Positions 38,213 through 49,424 of a stretch of 64,000 nucleotides of DNA are shown here, one piece after another. The stretch comes from Cryptomeria japonica (Eukaryota > Streptophyta > Pinopsida > Cupressales > Cupressaceae), in NCBI RefSeq assembly GCF_030272615.1, contig NC_081405.1:612656920-612720919 (forward strand), in the 5' to 3' direction. The notes beneath the pieces were generated by a model. That model was not told the origin of the DNA. It did not search any database and saw only the letters and a program-made list of their open reading frames with translations. Position 1 is the first letter of the stretch, and every line of letters starts with the position of its first letter. The position numbers and the translations under genes are program-made.

Positions 38213-41200
38213 TCACTTGCTCAATTGCTTTACTTTCGGTATAGCCCTTCTCCTCCTTAGGCTAATATATCTCTTCTCCCCCTTTGACAGCAATGCCAAA
38301 GGTGCATATGCATCACCCGTCATCAAATTTATTGTTGTTGTCTTCAACATATCTACAAACTCATCTAAGTTGCTCCCCCTGCGGAGTAGGCACCATTTCA
38401 TTAAATCCACAGTGAAAATATTCATTAAGTCCACTGGATTGATGCATCTCCTGCATCCTAGTTTTTTTATGAGTATGGCTCTGGCCCCTAATTTACCTCT
38501 AAGGTACTCAAAGGTATTCTTCTGCAAAGGTTTTGTGAAAATGTCTGCTAACTATTCTTTGTTGGACACATACTCCATTCTGACTTGCTTCTCCTGGACT
38601 CTCTCCCTCAGAAAGTAATACTTCAATTCTATGTGTTTTGTTCTTGCATGTAACACAGGATTTTTTGAAACATTAATTGCACTTGTCTTGTCACAATAAA
38701 TATTTATCAGTTAAGATATATCAAGTTTAAAACCTTCTAACACATGTCTCATCCAAATTGCATGTGTGCAATTCATTGATGCAGCAACATACTCTGCCTC
38801 TGTTGTTGACTATGAAATACAAGTTTGCTTCTTACTATTCCAAGCAACCAATCTACCTCCAAGAAGAAAAGCTCCACCGGTAGTGTTTTTCTAGTCATCA
38901 ACATTGCCTTCCCAATCCGCATCAGTAAACACCTTCAAATAAAAATCATTTTTATAAGGATACCATAAACCATAATCTATTGTGCCTTTCAAGTACCGGA
39001 ATTGATGGTATGATGAAAGAATAAGTATTTGGTCAACTATTGAGAGGAGGGGGTGAATCAGTAGATAGAAAAACTGATACAAACTTCACCAACTCAAAAA
39101 TCAATCTCTCAAAGTAAACTTAGAACTAACAATGTAATACCTCTGTCAAGATAAAAACTCATAGGATAAACCAATTGACTGTTACAACAAATTAATAGTA
39201 AACAACTTCTTCATTTCTCAATGCTTCCGGTTATCATGACTTATCAAAATAGTTAAATAGTTAAGAAAATCAACCATGAAAACATAACCATAAAAACATT
39301 CACCACTTGACACAAATATTTTTTACGTGGAAACCAAAATAGGTAAAAACCATGTGGTGAGATGAGACTCACAAGATAAATATTTGAACTCTTTTGAAGT
39401 TCGCCCTGTTAGGAGCCTAGCCTGTTAAATATTTACAAAAAGTCATGTTAAGAACTGATCCTGTTAGGAATCACCCGGTTAAGGGATTGACTACAAATGC
39501 CTTGTTAGAAGCAATGCCCTATAAGGAGTAACCTCGATAGAGGATTTGAAAATCCAATACAATGGATCACCTTGTTAGAGGATTTGAATAACACCAAGCT
39601 TGATAGAGCTTACCCGGTTAGGGGATTTCAATTCTGCTATAATTGTTAGAAAACAACAGGAGTTTGTTGATCTGTCTAAATAGCACTACACTTGCTTGAT
39701 CAGATCCATTGCATGCTCCTATCTGCCTTTACTCAAATTGTAGATACATCATCCAGTTTGGCAACCACACACTCAACCGATCTGTTCTCACTCTTTTCCA
39801 ACTCATTAAACTAAACAACTTCATCGACCTTATAAACAAATCAATCATATTGGTAACACAACAAAAACCTAATTCTCATAGAGATTACAAATAAATCAGT
39901 TCAAGTATGACCATTGGATTACATAGCAATCTTTGCACATCAATCAAGAAAACCTTGATTGCTCCTTGATCACCACTTCATCAAACTTAGTAACTCATCT
40001 CGTGCTTCGCATTAGATGCAATACATTTTCTCATTCCCTAGACAAAAACTGTTACAACAACTCGCCAAAATCTCTTGGAATTATCTTCATACAATAATCA
40101 TACATGTCATAATCATTACCGCTCATCATCATATCATAAACCAATATAACCAAACTTAATCAGTTAGGGTTTATCAAAAATAACAGGTAGGGTTTACCGA
40201 TTACGTCAATAGATAAGGTTTACACCAGTTACCGGTTCACTCCACAAATTCTTCCTATCGGTTACAGTAACAATATTACAACAATATCAACAGTATCATT
40301 ACCAGTTAATTGACATCAATGACAACACAACATATCATTAATGCAATCTTCATGCCAATGCCAACAGGAATATTCTTTTCACCACTACCAAGTGAGTCTC
40401 CTTGGGGTCCTTCTGAAATATAGCAACCAAACCAACAGCATGTGCAATATCAGGCTAACTATGAACAACATAATGTAACTTACCAATCATGGACCTGTAT
40501 TCTTTTTCATCAACAGAGGGTGAATCATCATGTTTAGACAGTTTACAACCTGTCACCATCGAAGTACTAACCGGTTTACAATCTTCCATACCAAATGTTT
40601 TCAACACTTCCTTTACATACTTACTCAGACAGATAAATATTCCACCATCCAATTGTTGGACCTACAACCCAATGAAAAACTTAATCTCACCAATAAGAGA
40701 CATCTCAAATTCTTTCTTCATCTCCTCAGCAAACGCCATACATAAATCATCATCACCTCCAAAAATTATATCATCTACAAATACTTCAGCTATCAATACT
40801 TTTTCTCCATCAGTCTTAAGATATATGTTACTGTCCTAATTGGTATGATGGAATCCTATCTTGATGAGGTGTGCATGCAATCTTTCAAACCATACTCTCA
40901 GTGTCTGCTTCAATCTATACAGTGCCTTATGTAACTTTCAAACCATATCTTTATCCTCAGACAAAGAAAAATCATTTGGTTGTTTTATGTACACTTCTTC
41001 CTCAAGGATGACATTAAGAAAAGTTGATTTAACATCCATCTGGTAGACCTTAATGCCTTTAAATGCAGCATAAGCAAGTAACATTCTTACTCCTTACAAT
41101 CTTTCCACAAGTGCAAAGGTTTCTCCATAATCTTCTCCTTCTTCTTGTGCATAGCCTTTGCATACCAACCTTGCTTTATTCCTCACAACCTTGCCTTCTT

Positions 41201-42905
41201 CATTCAACTTGTTTCTAAAGACCCATTTAGTTCCAATCACATTCTTGTCTTTGGGTCTGGGAACAAGTGTCCTTGTCTTGTTCTTCTTTATCTAATCCAA
41301 TTCCTCATTCATAGTATTGATCCAATCATCATCTTTCAATGCCTCTCTTACTGCTTTAGGCTCAATAGTTGAAATAAGACAAGAATTTTCTCGTATTTTC
41401 TTTCTTTTTTGTACACCAGAATTCTTATCTCCAATAATTTGTTCTTCTAAATGATTTAGTCTGACATACCTTGGTATAACCGGTTTTGGTGTTGTGCCTT
41501 CTGCTTCACGTTCTTCATCTTCTTCATCGCTATCTTCATTTACCAGTTGAGCACCTATTTTTGCATTATTCTACTCATCATTCTTTCATACCTCTGGTTT
41601 AATAAACACAACTTTATCTTCATCTTTCTTAGGTTCAAATCTGCTAGTCTCATCAGATTTCTTAGAGAGTTCATCTACCTTCATATTAGCACTCTCAATG
41701 ATCTTTTTTGTTCTTTTGTTATAACATTTGAAATCCTTACTCTTTGTAGAGTAACCAAGAAAAATACATTCATTGCACTTTGCATCAAACTTCCCAGTGT
41801 AATCATAATGTTTAATGAAACATCTACTCCCAAAAATTTTAAACTTACAATAGGAGTCTTTCCATGCCATAATTCATAAGGTGTTTTGTTGTTACCTATC
41901 TTAACAAGTACCCAGTTCAAAGTGTAAACAGCAATGCTAACTGCTTCTCTCCAAAACATCTTCGGTACTTCACTTTGAATCAGCATGGTTCTAGAAGCTT
42001 CAACAATTGTTCTATCCATTCTCTCTGCTATCCCATTCTATTGTGGAGTTCTAGGAGCTAACATCTGCCTCTTGATTCGTTGTTCATCACAGAACTTCAC
42101 AAATTCATCAGAAGTAAATTATCCTCCTTGGTTAGATCTTAAACATTTCAAATTCTTCCTGGTTTCTTTCTCAACTAAAAATTTGAATGCTTTAAATTTA
42201 CTGAAAGCCTCTGACTTTTCTCTCAGAAAAGTCACCCACATCATCTTGGAAAAATCATCAGTCAAAATCATGAAATATCTATCACCAAAATAACTCTTAG
42301 TCCTCATAGGACCATAAAGATCAGTATGAACCAAATCAAGAATATTTTCTAAAGAGAAAAACTTACTTTTGAAAGATACAGAAGCCATCTTGCCCATTTG
42401 ACAGTCTTTACATAACATATTATCCGATTTAACAAGTTGGGGAAAACCTCTCACAATGCTATACTTACTAACCTTTATCAAATTGTCAAAATTCACATGA
42501 CAAAATCTCTTGTGACATAACCAGTTGTCTTCAATCTTTGCCACCAAACAACTATTCACATTAGTATTCAGATGAAAAAGATTACCTCTTGTTTTCTTTC
42601 CAGTAGAAATCAATTCTCCATTGTCTCCAAGAATCCTACACACTCCACTTTTAAATTCTAGAAGATAACCCTTATCATTTAATTGACCAACACTCAAAAG
42701 GTTATTTTTCAATCCATCAACCCAAAAGACATCATCTTCATTTCTTTTTCTATTTAATGAAATAGTTCCTTTACCTTTAACCATGCAGGGTGAGTTGTTA
42801 CCAAATCTTACAACACCACCATCAAATTATTCTTCAAGTGATAAAAACTTTTTTTTATCACCAGTCATGTGGTGTGAGCAACCACTATCTAATATTCATT
42901 CATCA
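38213..42905 (-). pseudogene. copia 1 pol: protease, integrase, reverse transcriptase, RNase H (decayed, interrupted)
   Basis: Read right to left. Protease: ILDSGCSHHMTGD (about 42,890). Pre-integrase region: GLKNNLLSVGQLNDKGYLLE and an H-H-C-C zinc finger. Integrase: HTDLYGPM, where the second catalytic site reads RSNQGG-stop instead of RTDQGGE (Asp to Asn), so it is dead. Reverse transcriptase: FVDDIIFGG with VDD at 40,770-40,778, then FEMSLIGEIKFFIGL. RNase H: FTDADWEGNVDD, LLGGRLVAWNSKKQTC and CDKTSAINVSKNP, ending ADIFTKPLQ near 38,520. An open extension of about 85 residues follows to 38,213. Many stops are present. A 1,364-bp solo LTR separates RNase H at 38,998-40,371. Confidence 0.9.
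38998..40371 (-). mobile_element. solo copia LTR inserted in copia 1 RNase H, site duplication GGAAT
   Basis: An LTR of 39003-40366 (1,364 bp), starting TGATGGTATG and ending GCCAACA, is flanked by GGAAT at 38998-39002 and 40367-40371. Removing it restores continuity between ...VVKRI and RYLKGTIDYGLWYPY of RNase H. It shares the GAGAGG...GGTGAATCAG start and the GTTAGGA/GGTTAAGGGATT array with copia 1 and copia 2 LTRs but is clearly a different subfamily. No interior remains, so it is a recombination product. Confidence 0.93.
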
Positions 42906-42949
42906 CTATTATCCATGTGAGACACCAATGCCTTTTCATCAGTCAGATC

Positions 42950-43951
42950 TTCCTTCACAACAACAAACATTATCTCCTCATTGTCATCCTCTTCTGATTT
43001 TTCATCAGTCACACCTTCATCCACTACAACATAGCAATGTTTATGTCTTTTTCCTTTAAATTTTCTAAACTTCTCTTTCTTATCAGTGTTAGGACAGTTA
43101 GTAGCAATGTGTCCAATTTTATTTCAAGAGAAACACTTCAAGGGTAATTTACCTTTATACTTACCAGTGCCTCTAGGAAACATTTTAGCCAATAGTACCT
43201 CAAGTTCCATCATATTATCTTCATTATCATCCCCAGTTATGCTACTGCCATGACTCGACCTATAGTCATGTTCATGACAAATATCCTTTCCTTTCCTAAT
43301 AGATGTACTGGTAACATAAGCATTAAAAACATATTCAGACAATTTTGAAACACTTTTATCAAAACTATTTAACTCAAATGCAGTCAACTTTCCAATGAGA
43401 GAATCAATAGTGACTTTATCTTTAGAAATAGATCTAAGTTCTTGAATTGCAGAAACTCTAATAGCATACTATGGTAGGAGAGTTCTAAGCATTTTACTAA
43501 CAACAATATCATCATCAATCTTACCTTTGACACTCTTAATATCACGTACAACTTCTTTAATCCTTTGACCATATTGTGCAATGTTCTCACCATCAACCAT
43601 TTTCATGTCATCAAATTTGCCTCTTAGAATTTCTTTCTTTGCTCTTTGAACATGATCATCTCCTCCATAAATCAATTATAATTTATCCCATACCTCAGAT
43701 GCAGTTTCTAATCCATGAACATCTATATACTCAGAATTAGATAAGGTACTTACAATTGCTTCCAAGGCTTGAATGTTTTCTTGTTGTTATTTACGCTCAT
43801 CAGATGTCAAGGGGCTGGTAGTAGGAGCAACATACTTGTTTACCACATGATTTCAATACTGAGAACCCAATCCTTTAATGTATATCTTCATCTGGTCTTT
43901 CCATATCTGATAGTTATCCAAGGTAAACTTAGAACCCTCCTTCTTCATCAT
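42950..43951 (-). pseudogene. copia 1 gag
   Basis: Starts at ATG 43951-43949 (MMKKEGSKFTLDNYQIWKDQ), about 57 bp inside the primer-binding site. The UBN2/copia-type gag continues with EYIDVHGLETASEVWDKL, GGDDHVQRAKKEILRGKFDD and SVKGKIDDDIVVSKMLRTLL. The knuckle follows at about 43,095-43,145 as KCFS-stop-NKIGHIATNC, with its second Cys lost to a stop. An acidic linker with VVVDEGVTDEKSEEDDNEE leads to the protease. Gag forms the particle. Scattered TAG, TAA and TGA codons make it non-functional. Confidence 0.88.
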
Positions 43952-44007
43952 CTTTCTTCACGATCTTTCCCTCAAGCTATTAGGATTTTTGCACACAGAG
44001 GACCAAC

Positions 44008-44019
44008 GCTCTGATACCA
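44008..44019 (-). other. primer-binding site of copia 1 (initiator Met-tRNA)
   Basis: The minus strand reads TGGTATCAGAGC two bases inside the 5' LTR, the canonical plant copia site complementary to the 3' end of initiator Met-tRNA. Confidence 0.93.
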
Positions 44020-44021
44020 AT

Positions 44022-45191
44022 TGTTAATCTTAGAGGATCTGGTTAATACTGAGAGGGGGGTGAATCAGTATTAACAACAATTTCAAACTTAAAACTCAAC
44101 CTTACAAAACTTTATCAAATCAGTCATAAACCAGCAATAAACTCTTTACCAGTACCGGTAACCACAACTATTCATCTGCTAAAGTGATTTATCATGTCTG
44201 CACATTAAGTGTTAATTTACCATGCATTAACTAAAATAAACATAATAATACATAAAAACATTCACCATGTGAACACAATGTTTTTCACATGGAAACCAAA
44301 ATAGGGAAAAACCACAGTGGGAATTGGTACCCACAAATATTTTGCACTCTTTTGGAATGCACCCTATTAGGAGCCAAGCCTGGTTAGAAGCTTACAATGA
44401 TGCCTTGTTAGGATCAGACCCTATTAGGAGTCACTCGGTTGAGGGATTTGGATAATGATCCCTCTTAGGAGCTATGACCTATTAGGATCAACCTCGCAAG
44501 AGGATTTAATACTCAGATGTTGAGCTACCTGGTTAATGGATTTATAATGTAAGGCCTATTAGGACCTGCTCGGTTAAGGGATTTTAGTTGTTGCAATTGT
44601 TAGAGAACAAAAGTGAATGATCTAGGTATAGCACTTAACTTCTTGCTTGATCAGATCCAATTCTACTTCAAATCTGTAACACTCTGGCAGATCTCTCACA
44701 CCCTGGTTCGGCTTCACACACTTGTCAAAACCCACCGACACAACAAACATCAACTATACCGACCTAAATAACCTCTACAACTTAGTCGGTTATAAAACCC
44801 TAAGACTTACATCATAGATCATCGCAGATATTTACAACTCATTAAAGATCATCGTATGGATCATTACAATCAATTACAAATCAATATCAACCATTGAGTG
44901 ATCGTAACTCATCACAACAACTCAATCTGATACAAAGCCAAACCCTTAGCTCATTTCGCTAAGCACTATGCACATTCCCAAGAAATTCCATTTTGATCAT
45001 GCCAAAACATCATTCAAACACTTCACATGGGTTATGCCACGTCACCATCTACATATGAACTTGATGTAGATCACCACCAAACCAAAAATCATTGTCGGTT
45101 AAGAGAATTCTTTACTGGTCCTTAAACCCTAGCAAAAATATCACAGAAATCATAAAGATGACTTATAGTAACCAAAACATGATGCGGTTCC
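44022..45191 (-). repeat. 5' LTR of copia 1, first part
   Basis: 1,170 bp matching 36562 onward, ending at the element B insertion. The last five bases (GTTCC, 45187-45191) are one copy of the element B site duplication. Confidence 0.93.
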
Positions 45192-46471
45192 TGTCATGCC
45201 CAAACTTTTGGGCAAAAACCCAATCAACAAATTTTTTTGAAACACTTAATTATATGCAACCTATGCTTAATTAGATGTGACAACTTAACAGGTTGTTCCA
45301 AGCGGAATCTTAAATTATAATAAAACATTTTTCTAATGTGAACGATGAATAGAACAAATTTACCTAGAAGCCTTAGGTTTCTATAAAACTCCTAGACGAC
45401 AAAGTTAGGATATTCCTAACATATCAAATGATGATAACTCCTATAATCAAACTGAACAAAATGATTTTATAAGGACAATAATAAATTCACATCGAATGTC
45501 CCTTTTATTATAGTTGCAAATTATAATTCTTAATTAGATCGACTTCTACTAAATAGGCATTAATATAATTAGTTGCTTCAATAATAATTATTTATCTCCT
45601 AACAAGTTTCCTCCATCTGTGACAATACATCCTTCCTTTATAACTTGATTAAATCTTGCGTCTATAAATTAATTATTAATATGATTTTAACGTAATAATA
45701 CTAATTAATTGAGCAATTGAAAATTGAAGTGTCAAACGTTAAAATGTTAAGTGCTTTATTTAGTATAAGATTCCATCTAGGTCAAATGAGTTCGCAAGAA
45801 CAAGGCCTTGGACTTATTTTCGAATACATATAATTCCACCACGATATCATCTTCCAAAGAAATTAATAGTATCTCTCCATATAATAAATAAATAAATTCA
45901 TTTACGCATAAAACCTCTAAATTAATTATCAAGAGATATTATTACTCTTAATTAATCTTTTTGATTATAATAGCAATTAATTAAATTAACTCTAGCAATT
46001 GGAATTTTTAAATCCCATGATTTATTTTAACAATAATTATAATAATGCTAAAATTTGACTAAAGGGCTAAATAAATCCATAATGTGAATTTCCCTATAAA
46101 ATTTAGTCTGGAATAGCCTAAATTTAGGTGGACTAAATAATCCCCTAAAGTCAATATAATTTCCTAAAAGATTACACTCTGAAAGATATTTAAATTTAAA
46201 AAAAAACATCATATTTGAATATTTACATGCCCATATGTTTATATAAACATATATAAAATATAAATACATCATACATTAATAATCTAAAAATTAGACCTTT
46301 ACATATATATATATATAATTCTTTTGTTTCCTAAATAATAGAATAACCACAAACCCTAAAATTATGAGTTATAAAACAAGGAATTCCTACTAACCTTACT
46401 ATTATATTTTTTTTTCTCATTCTATATTTTTCTTTATATTAAAATCCTACCCTAACCCGAACCGTGTTAGG

Positions 46472-46479
46472 GTTTTATA
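46472..46479 (-). promoter_or_regulatory. putative LTR TATA box (TATAAAAC)
   Basis: On the minus strand TATAAAAC follows the palindrome array by about 65 bp and is conserved in the other LTR (53563-53570). This would put the transcription start near 46,440 and make the remaining 1.2 kb of the LTR R-U5. Confidence 0.55.
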
Positions 46480-46543
46480 CTATTGTGCAGGGTCGAGGGC
46501 GAGCGGCGGCCATGGAGGATCTTGGCGGAGGATTTGGAGGAGG

Positions 46544-46791
46544 GTTACTTAGGTTGTCAGGCGGTGGTTACCCCGGGACGCCACTGTGGTTACCCATAGT
46601 GGCGGTCGGGCACCGCTCACTGTGGGTAAACACAGTGGCGGGCCGAGTGCCCTTCCACTGTGGTTACCCACAGTGGGAGGCCCCCGAGCCGACACTGTGG
46701 TTTCCCACAACGGCAGCCACCGTGCCACCCACTGTGGGTAGCCACAATGGTGGCTCGAGCCACGCCGCCCACTGTGTTTAAACACAGTGGG
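46544..46791 (-). repeat. 37-bp-period array of GC-rich palindromes in the LTR (left copy)
   Basis: Near-palindromic units built on CCACTGTGG...CCACAGTGG start at 46581, 46618, 46655, 46692, 46729 and 46769, i.e. steps of 37, 37, 37, 37 and 40 bp. A degenerate unit lies at about 46,544. The last unit (46768-46791) is a perfect 24-bp palindrome centred on TTTAAA. Spacers of about 15 bp are G+C-rich with many CpGs, in sharp contrast to the AT-rich flanks. Read on the minus strand the array ends about 65 bp before a TATAAAA motif, so it sits in the U3 promoter-proximal region. Confidence 0.9.
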
Positions 46792-46885
46792 TTCGGCCCC
46801 GAAAACCCTTCATTGTTATTTTTTTTTTAAATTTAAAATTTCTTTATTTTAATTTTTTTGTTTTGTTTTTGTTTAATATATATTA

Positions 46886-46888
<3 letters not shown>

Positions 46889-46931
<43 letters not shown>
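46889..46931. repeat. (TG)n microsatellite
   Basis: About 21 TG units inside the left LTR of element B. The right LTR has an (AT)n run (53,969-53,989) at the corresponding place instead. Confidence 0.95.
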
Positions 46932-46933
<2 letters not shown>

Positions 46934-48569
46934 TACATGCATAAGATAACTAGGGCTGACTTTGCTATGCAAATATATATTATTTTCGTTTTGAACTTTT
47001 AAACAGATTAAATAAAATTTTCAGATTTTAAAACAAATGTATTTCTTTTTTTTATTTAAATACCATGTAGCAAGACCATCCTACTCTCCCAAGAGTAGAA
47101 GGCCTTGGTTACTCCCAAATCACAGGAAATGCATAAAAGAGTAAAAGAAAGGTCGCATAATAATTTTTTTTACAAAAGAAATTACAAGACAACAACTTTT
47201 TCATTCAACCAATCTTTCCAACATAAACATGCAACTTAAAAAAGAAACAAAAGAAGGAGATGAACCAACCTTCAATCTGCCCAAAGGTGTGCTAGAACTA
47301 GTTTGAGGATGAGCAGCCCAAATCCACAAATCTTCCTTCTACACTTAGCCAAAATTCTATCCCAAAACTGTATTTTTCAAAATTGCATGATCTCCAAAAA
47401 TGGAGAGTGGATGATTGCCCACAAAATCTCTCATCTTTGCCTAAGAAGACCTCAGTGAGAGTTCTCACATGTTTCTAAAACTGAAAAATGAAAAAGTAAG
47501 AAAAAGATCAAAAAGGATCTCTCATCAAAAGGGAAAGTTATCTAACCTAGATGGAACCTTCTAATTTCAATTTCGCTCACCTTAGGAAACTCACTTTTTG
47601 AGGTGACTAAACAGTCACATGGGAGTAGACACATGCCTAAAAATACTCCTAACCCATAGGTATACCTTATGGGCTTTAGGAAACACCTTTAAACTACCCC
47701 TAGGAGTCCATTTGACCCCATATAAACCCATCTGAAGTTAACTTTCGGGTCAAACCTGAGTTGACCACTCCAAAGACTCTCTACCCAAGGAAGTTTTAGA
47801 ACCACATTCAAATGTTTGAAAAAGCTATAGTTGAACAACTCCCTCCAAGAGACAAGTCAAAAATCAACACATGTGTCAAGTGGCACAATAAAATACATTA
47901 CAAAATTACACATGAAATTTGTCTCTTGTTGGATTTACACAAATTAATAAATTTAATTTAACACACACACAACATTTACTTTCACAAATAAAATACGATA
48001 CATACGGGGTGTTGTCTCTCCAAATAGACAACCCCTAGCTTTACGAATGTACATAGGTCTAGGTTTGGTTCTCCATAATGTTTCCATGTTCACATGGATA
48101 CTTTTCTTGCGCATCTCAATTACACATTAGTAATTCCAAATAACCTCATATAATATTAAACAAATGAATAAGAATACACATCAAACACTTTACATACAAT
48201 TTACATTTAAACAAATCGATATATCTTATATCCAAATAAATCCACATAAGCAATTATCATATTCCTCATAGTTTTGATCCACACATAAGACATGCCTCTT
48301 ATTTCTATCATCATAGTAAAGTCCTGCAAATCCAATAATGACATACATCATCTCAAAGTTATCCTATTCTAGAATCATATAAAGTTATGTATCCATAACA
48401 CATCAAAATGTACACCTCAAGGTGAAATGGTTTCGTAACCTTGTTCAATTACTTTTCTCACCAATCTATCTGTCTAACATAGCCCATCCTATTGAATTAT
48501 AGCATTTATTAGTAAGGTCAACCATGGTCAACTGAGTTAACCAGAGCTTGATCGGGGAGGGGCTCTACA

Positions 48570-48582
48570 TCCTCCTCCCCTA
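48570..48582 (-). other. polypurine tract of element B
   Basis: The minus strand reads AGGGGAGGAGGA directly before the 3' LTR. Confidence 0.8.
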
Positions 48583-48589
48583 GAGATCG

Positions 48590-49386
48590 ACTTACTCTTG
48601 GAAGTCGCATGAGTAGAATACGAAATAGGGACATAACATTTCCCACAATTCCAAAAGGTTACTCTAATTCTTATCTTTCCTACTGGAAAGATGCACTACC
48701 AAAACCAACTTATTATTGTAATTAGCTTACTATCTTCGTAAGGTTAAATTTATTTTTTATTTCCCTTCCATTTTAGATAGGTGTTTACAAAATTCTATCT
48801 TTCAACAACTTACATTAATGCACCATCCAAATTATGTCAATAACACACATCAACTCCCGTAATCAAGGTTACACATGATAGTTTACTTATTAATTTCTAG
48901 GAGTCATACTTATTAAGGGTTCGCGTAAAACATGTTTATCCCACTGCAATTGTCATCCATGCTCGCCACTAAAGAGACTTGACATCACAGTTTATCCATA
49001 ATGAATCTACTTATTTTACATCAAGGTGCCTCATAAGGGGGTTACTTACATATTTGGTAAACCACCCTAGGTGCATGATTTCTTCCAACATCCTTAGGCA
49101 ACAAGGAATAATCAAGTTTAAGTTCTTTGAATCTACCCATGAGTAGGGAAATTTTCTACTCCTAGGGCCCACAATGCTTGGTAGTTCAAGGCACCAAGGT
49201 TTTAGTTTCATAGGTACATTATTCACAAACCCCAGACATTAAGGTACATAACCATCCCATTCTAAGGGAGTGATGAAAATTAATAATACTTTTTTTTTTT
49301 TATCTCATCCACGCAATCATCTCCATACACATGCCAAATTTACCAGCCTACAATTATCATTACTTTCACAATTCATTAGGTTTAGA

Positions 49387-49424
<38 letters not shown>

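Larger units (their letters stand above)
45192..48569 (-). repeat. 3' LTR of element B (shortened copy)
   Basis: 3,378 bp. It begins with a near-terminal hairpin (GCCCAAA/TTTGGGC, about 45,197-45,212). It contains the 37-bp palindrome array, a TG microsatellite and a leader-like region. Compared with the right LTR it lacks about 1.2 kb at the junction near 47,071 (not counting the solo LTR nested in the right copy). Confidence 0.93.

Noticed and set aside
46464-46785. Open frames on both strands over the palindrome array, present in both LTRs, with repeated PLW.TTV-like wording
   Set aside because: A GC-rich palindromic repeat is open in several frames by composition. The repeated residues follow the 37-bp DNA repeat, and no start context or family match supports a protein.
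46544-46791. CRISPR-like repeat-spacer array
   Set aside because: Units are degenerate palindromes with very short, mutually similar spacers inside a plant LTR. No cas genes exist and the context is eukaryotic.
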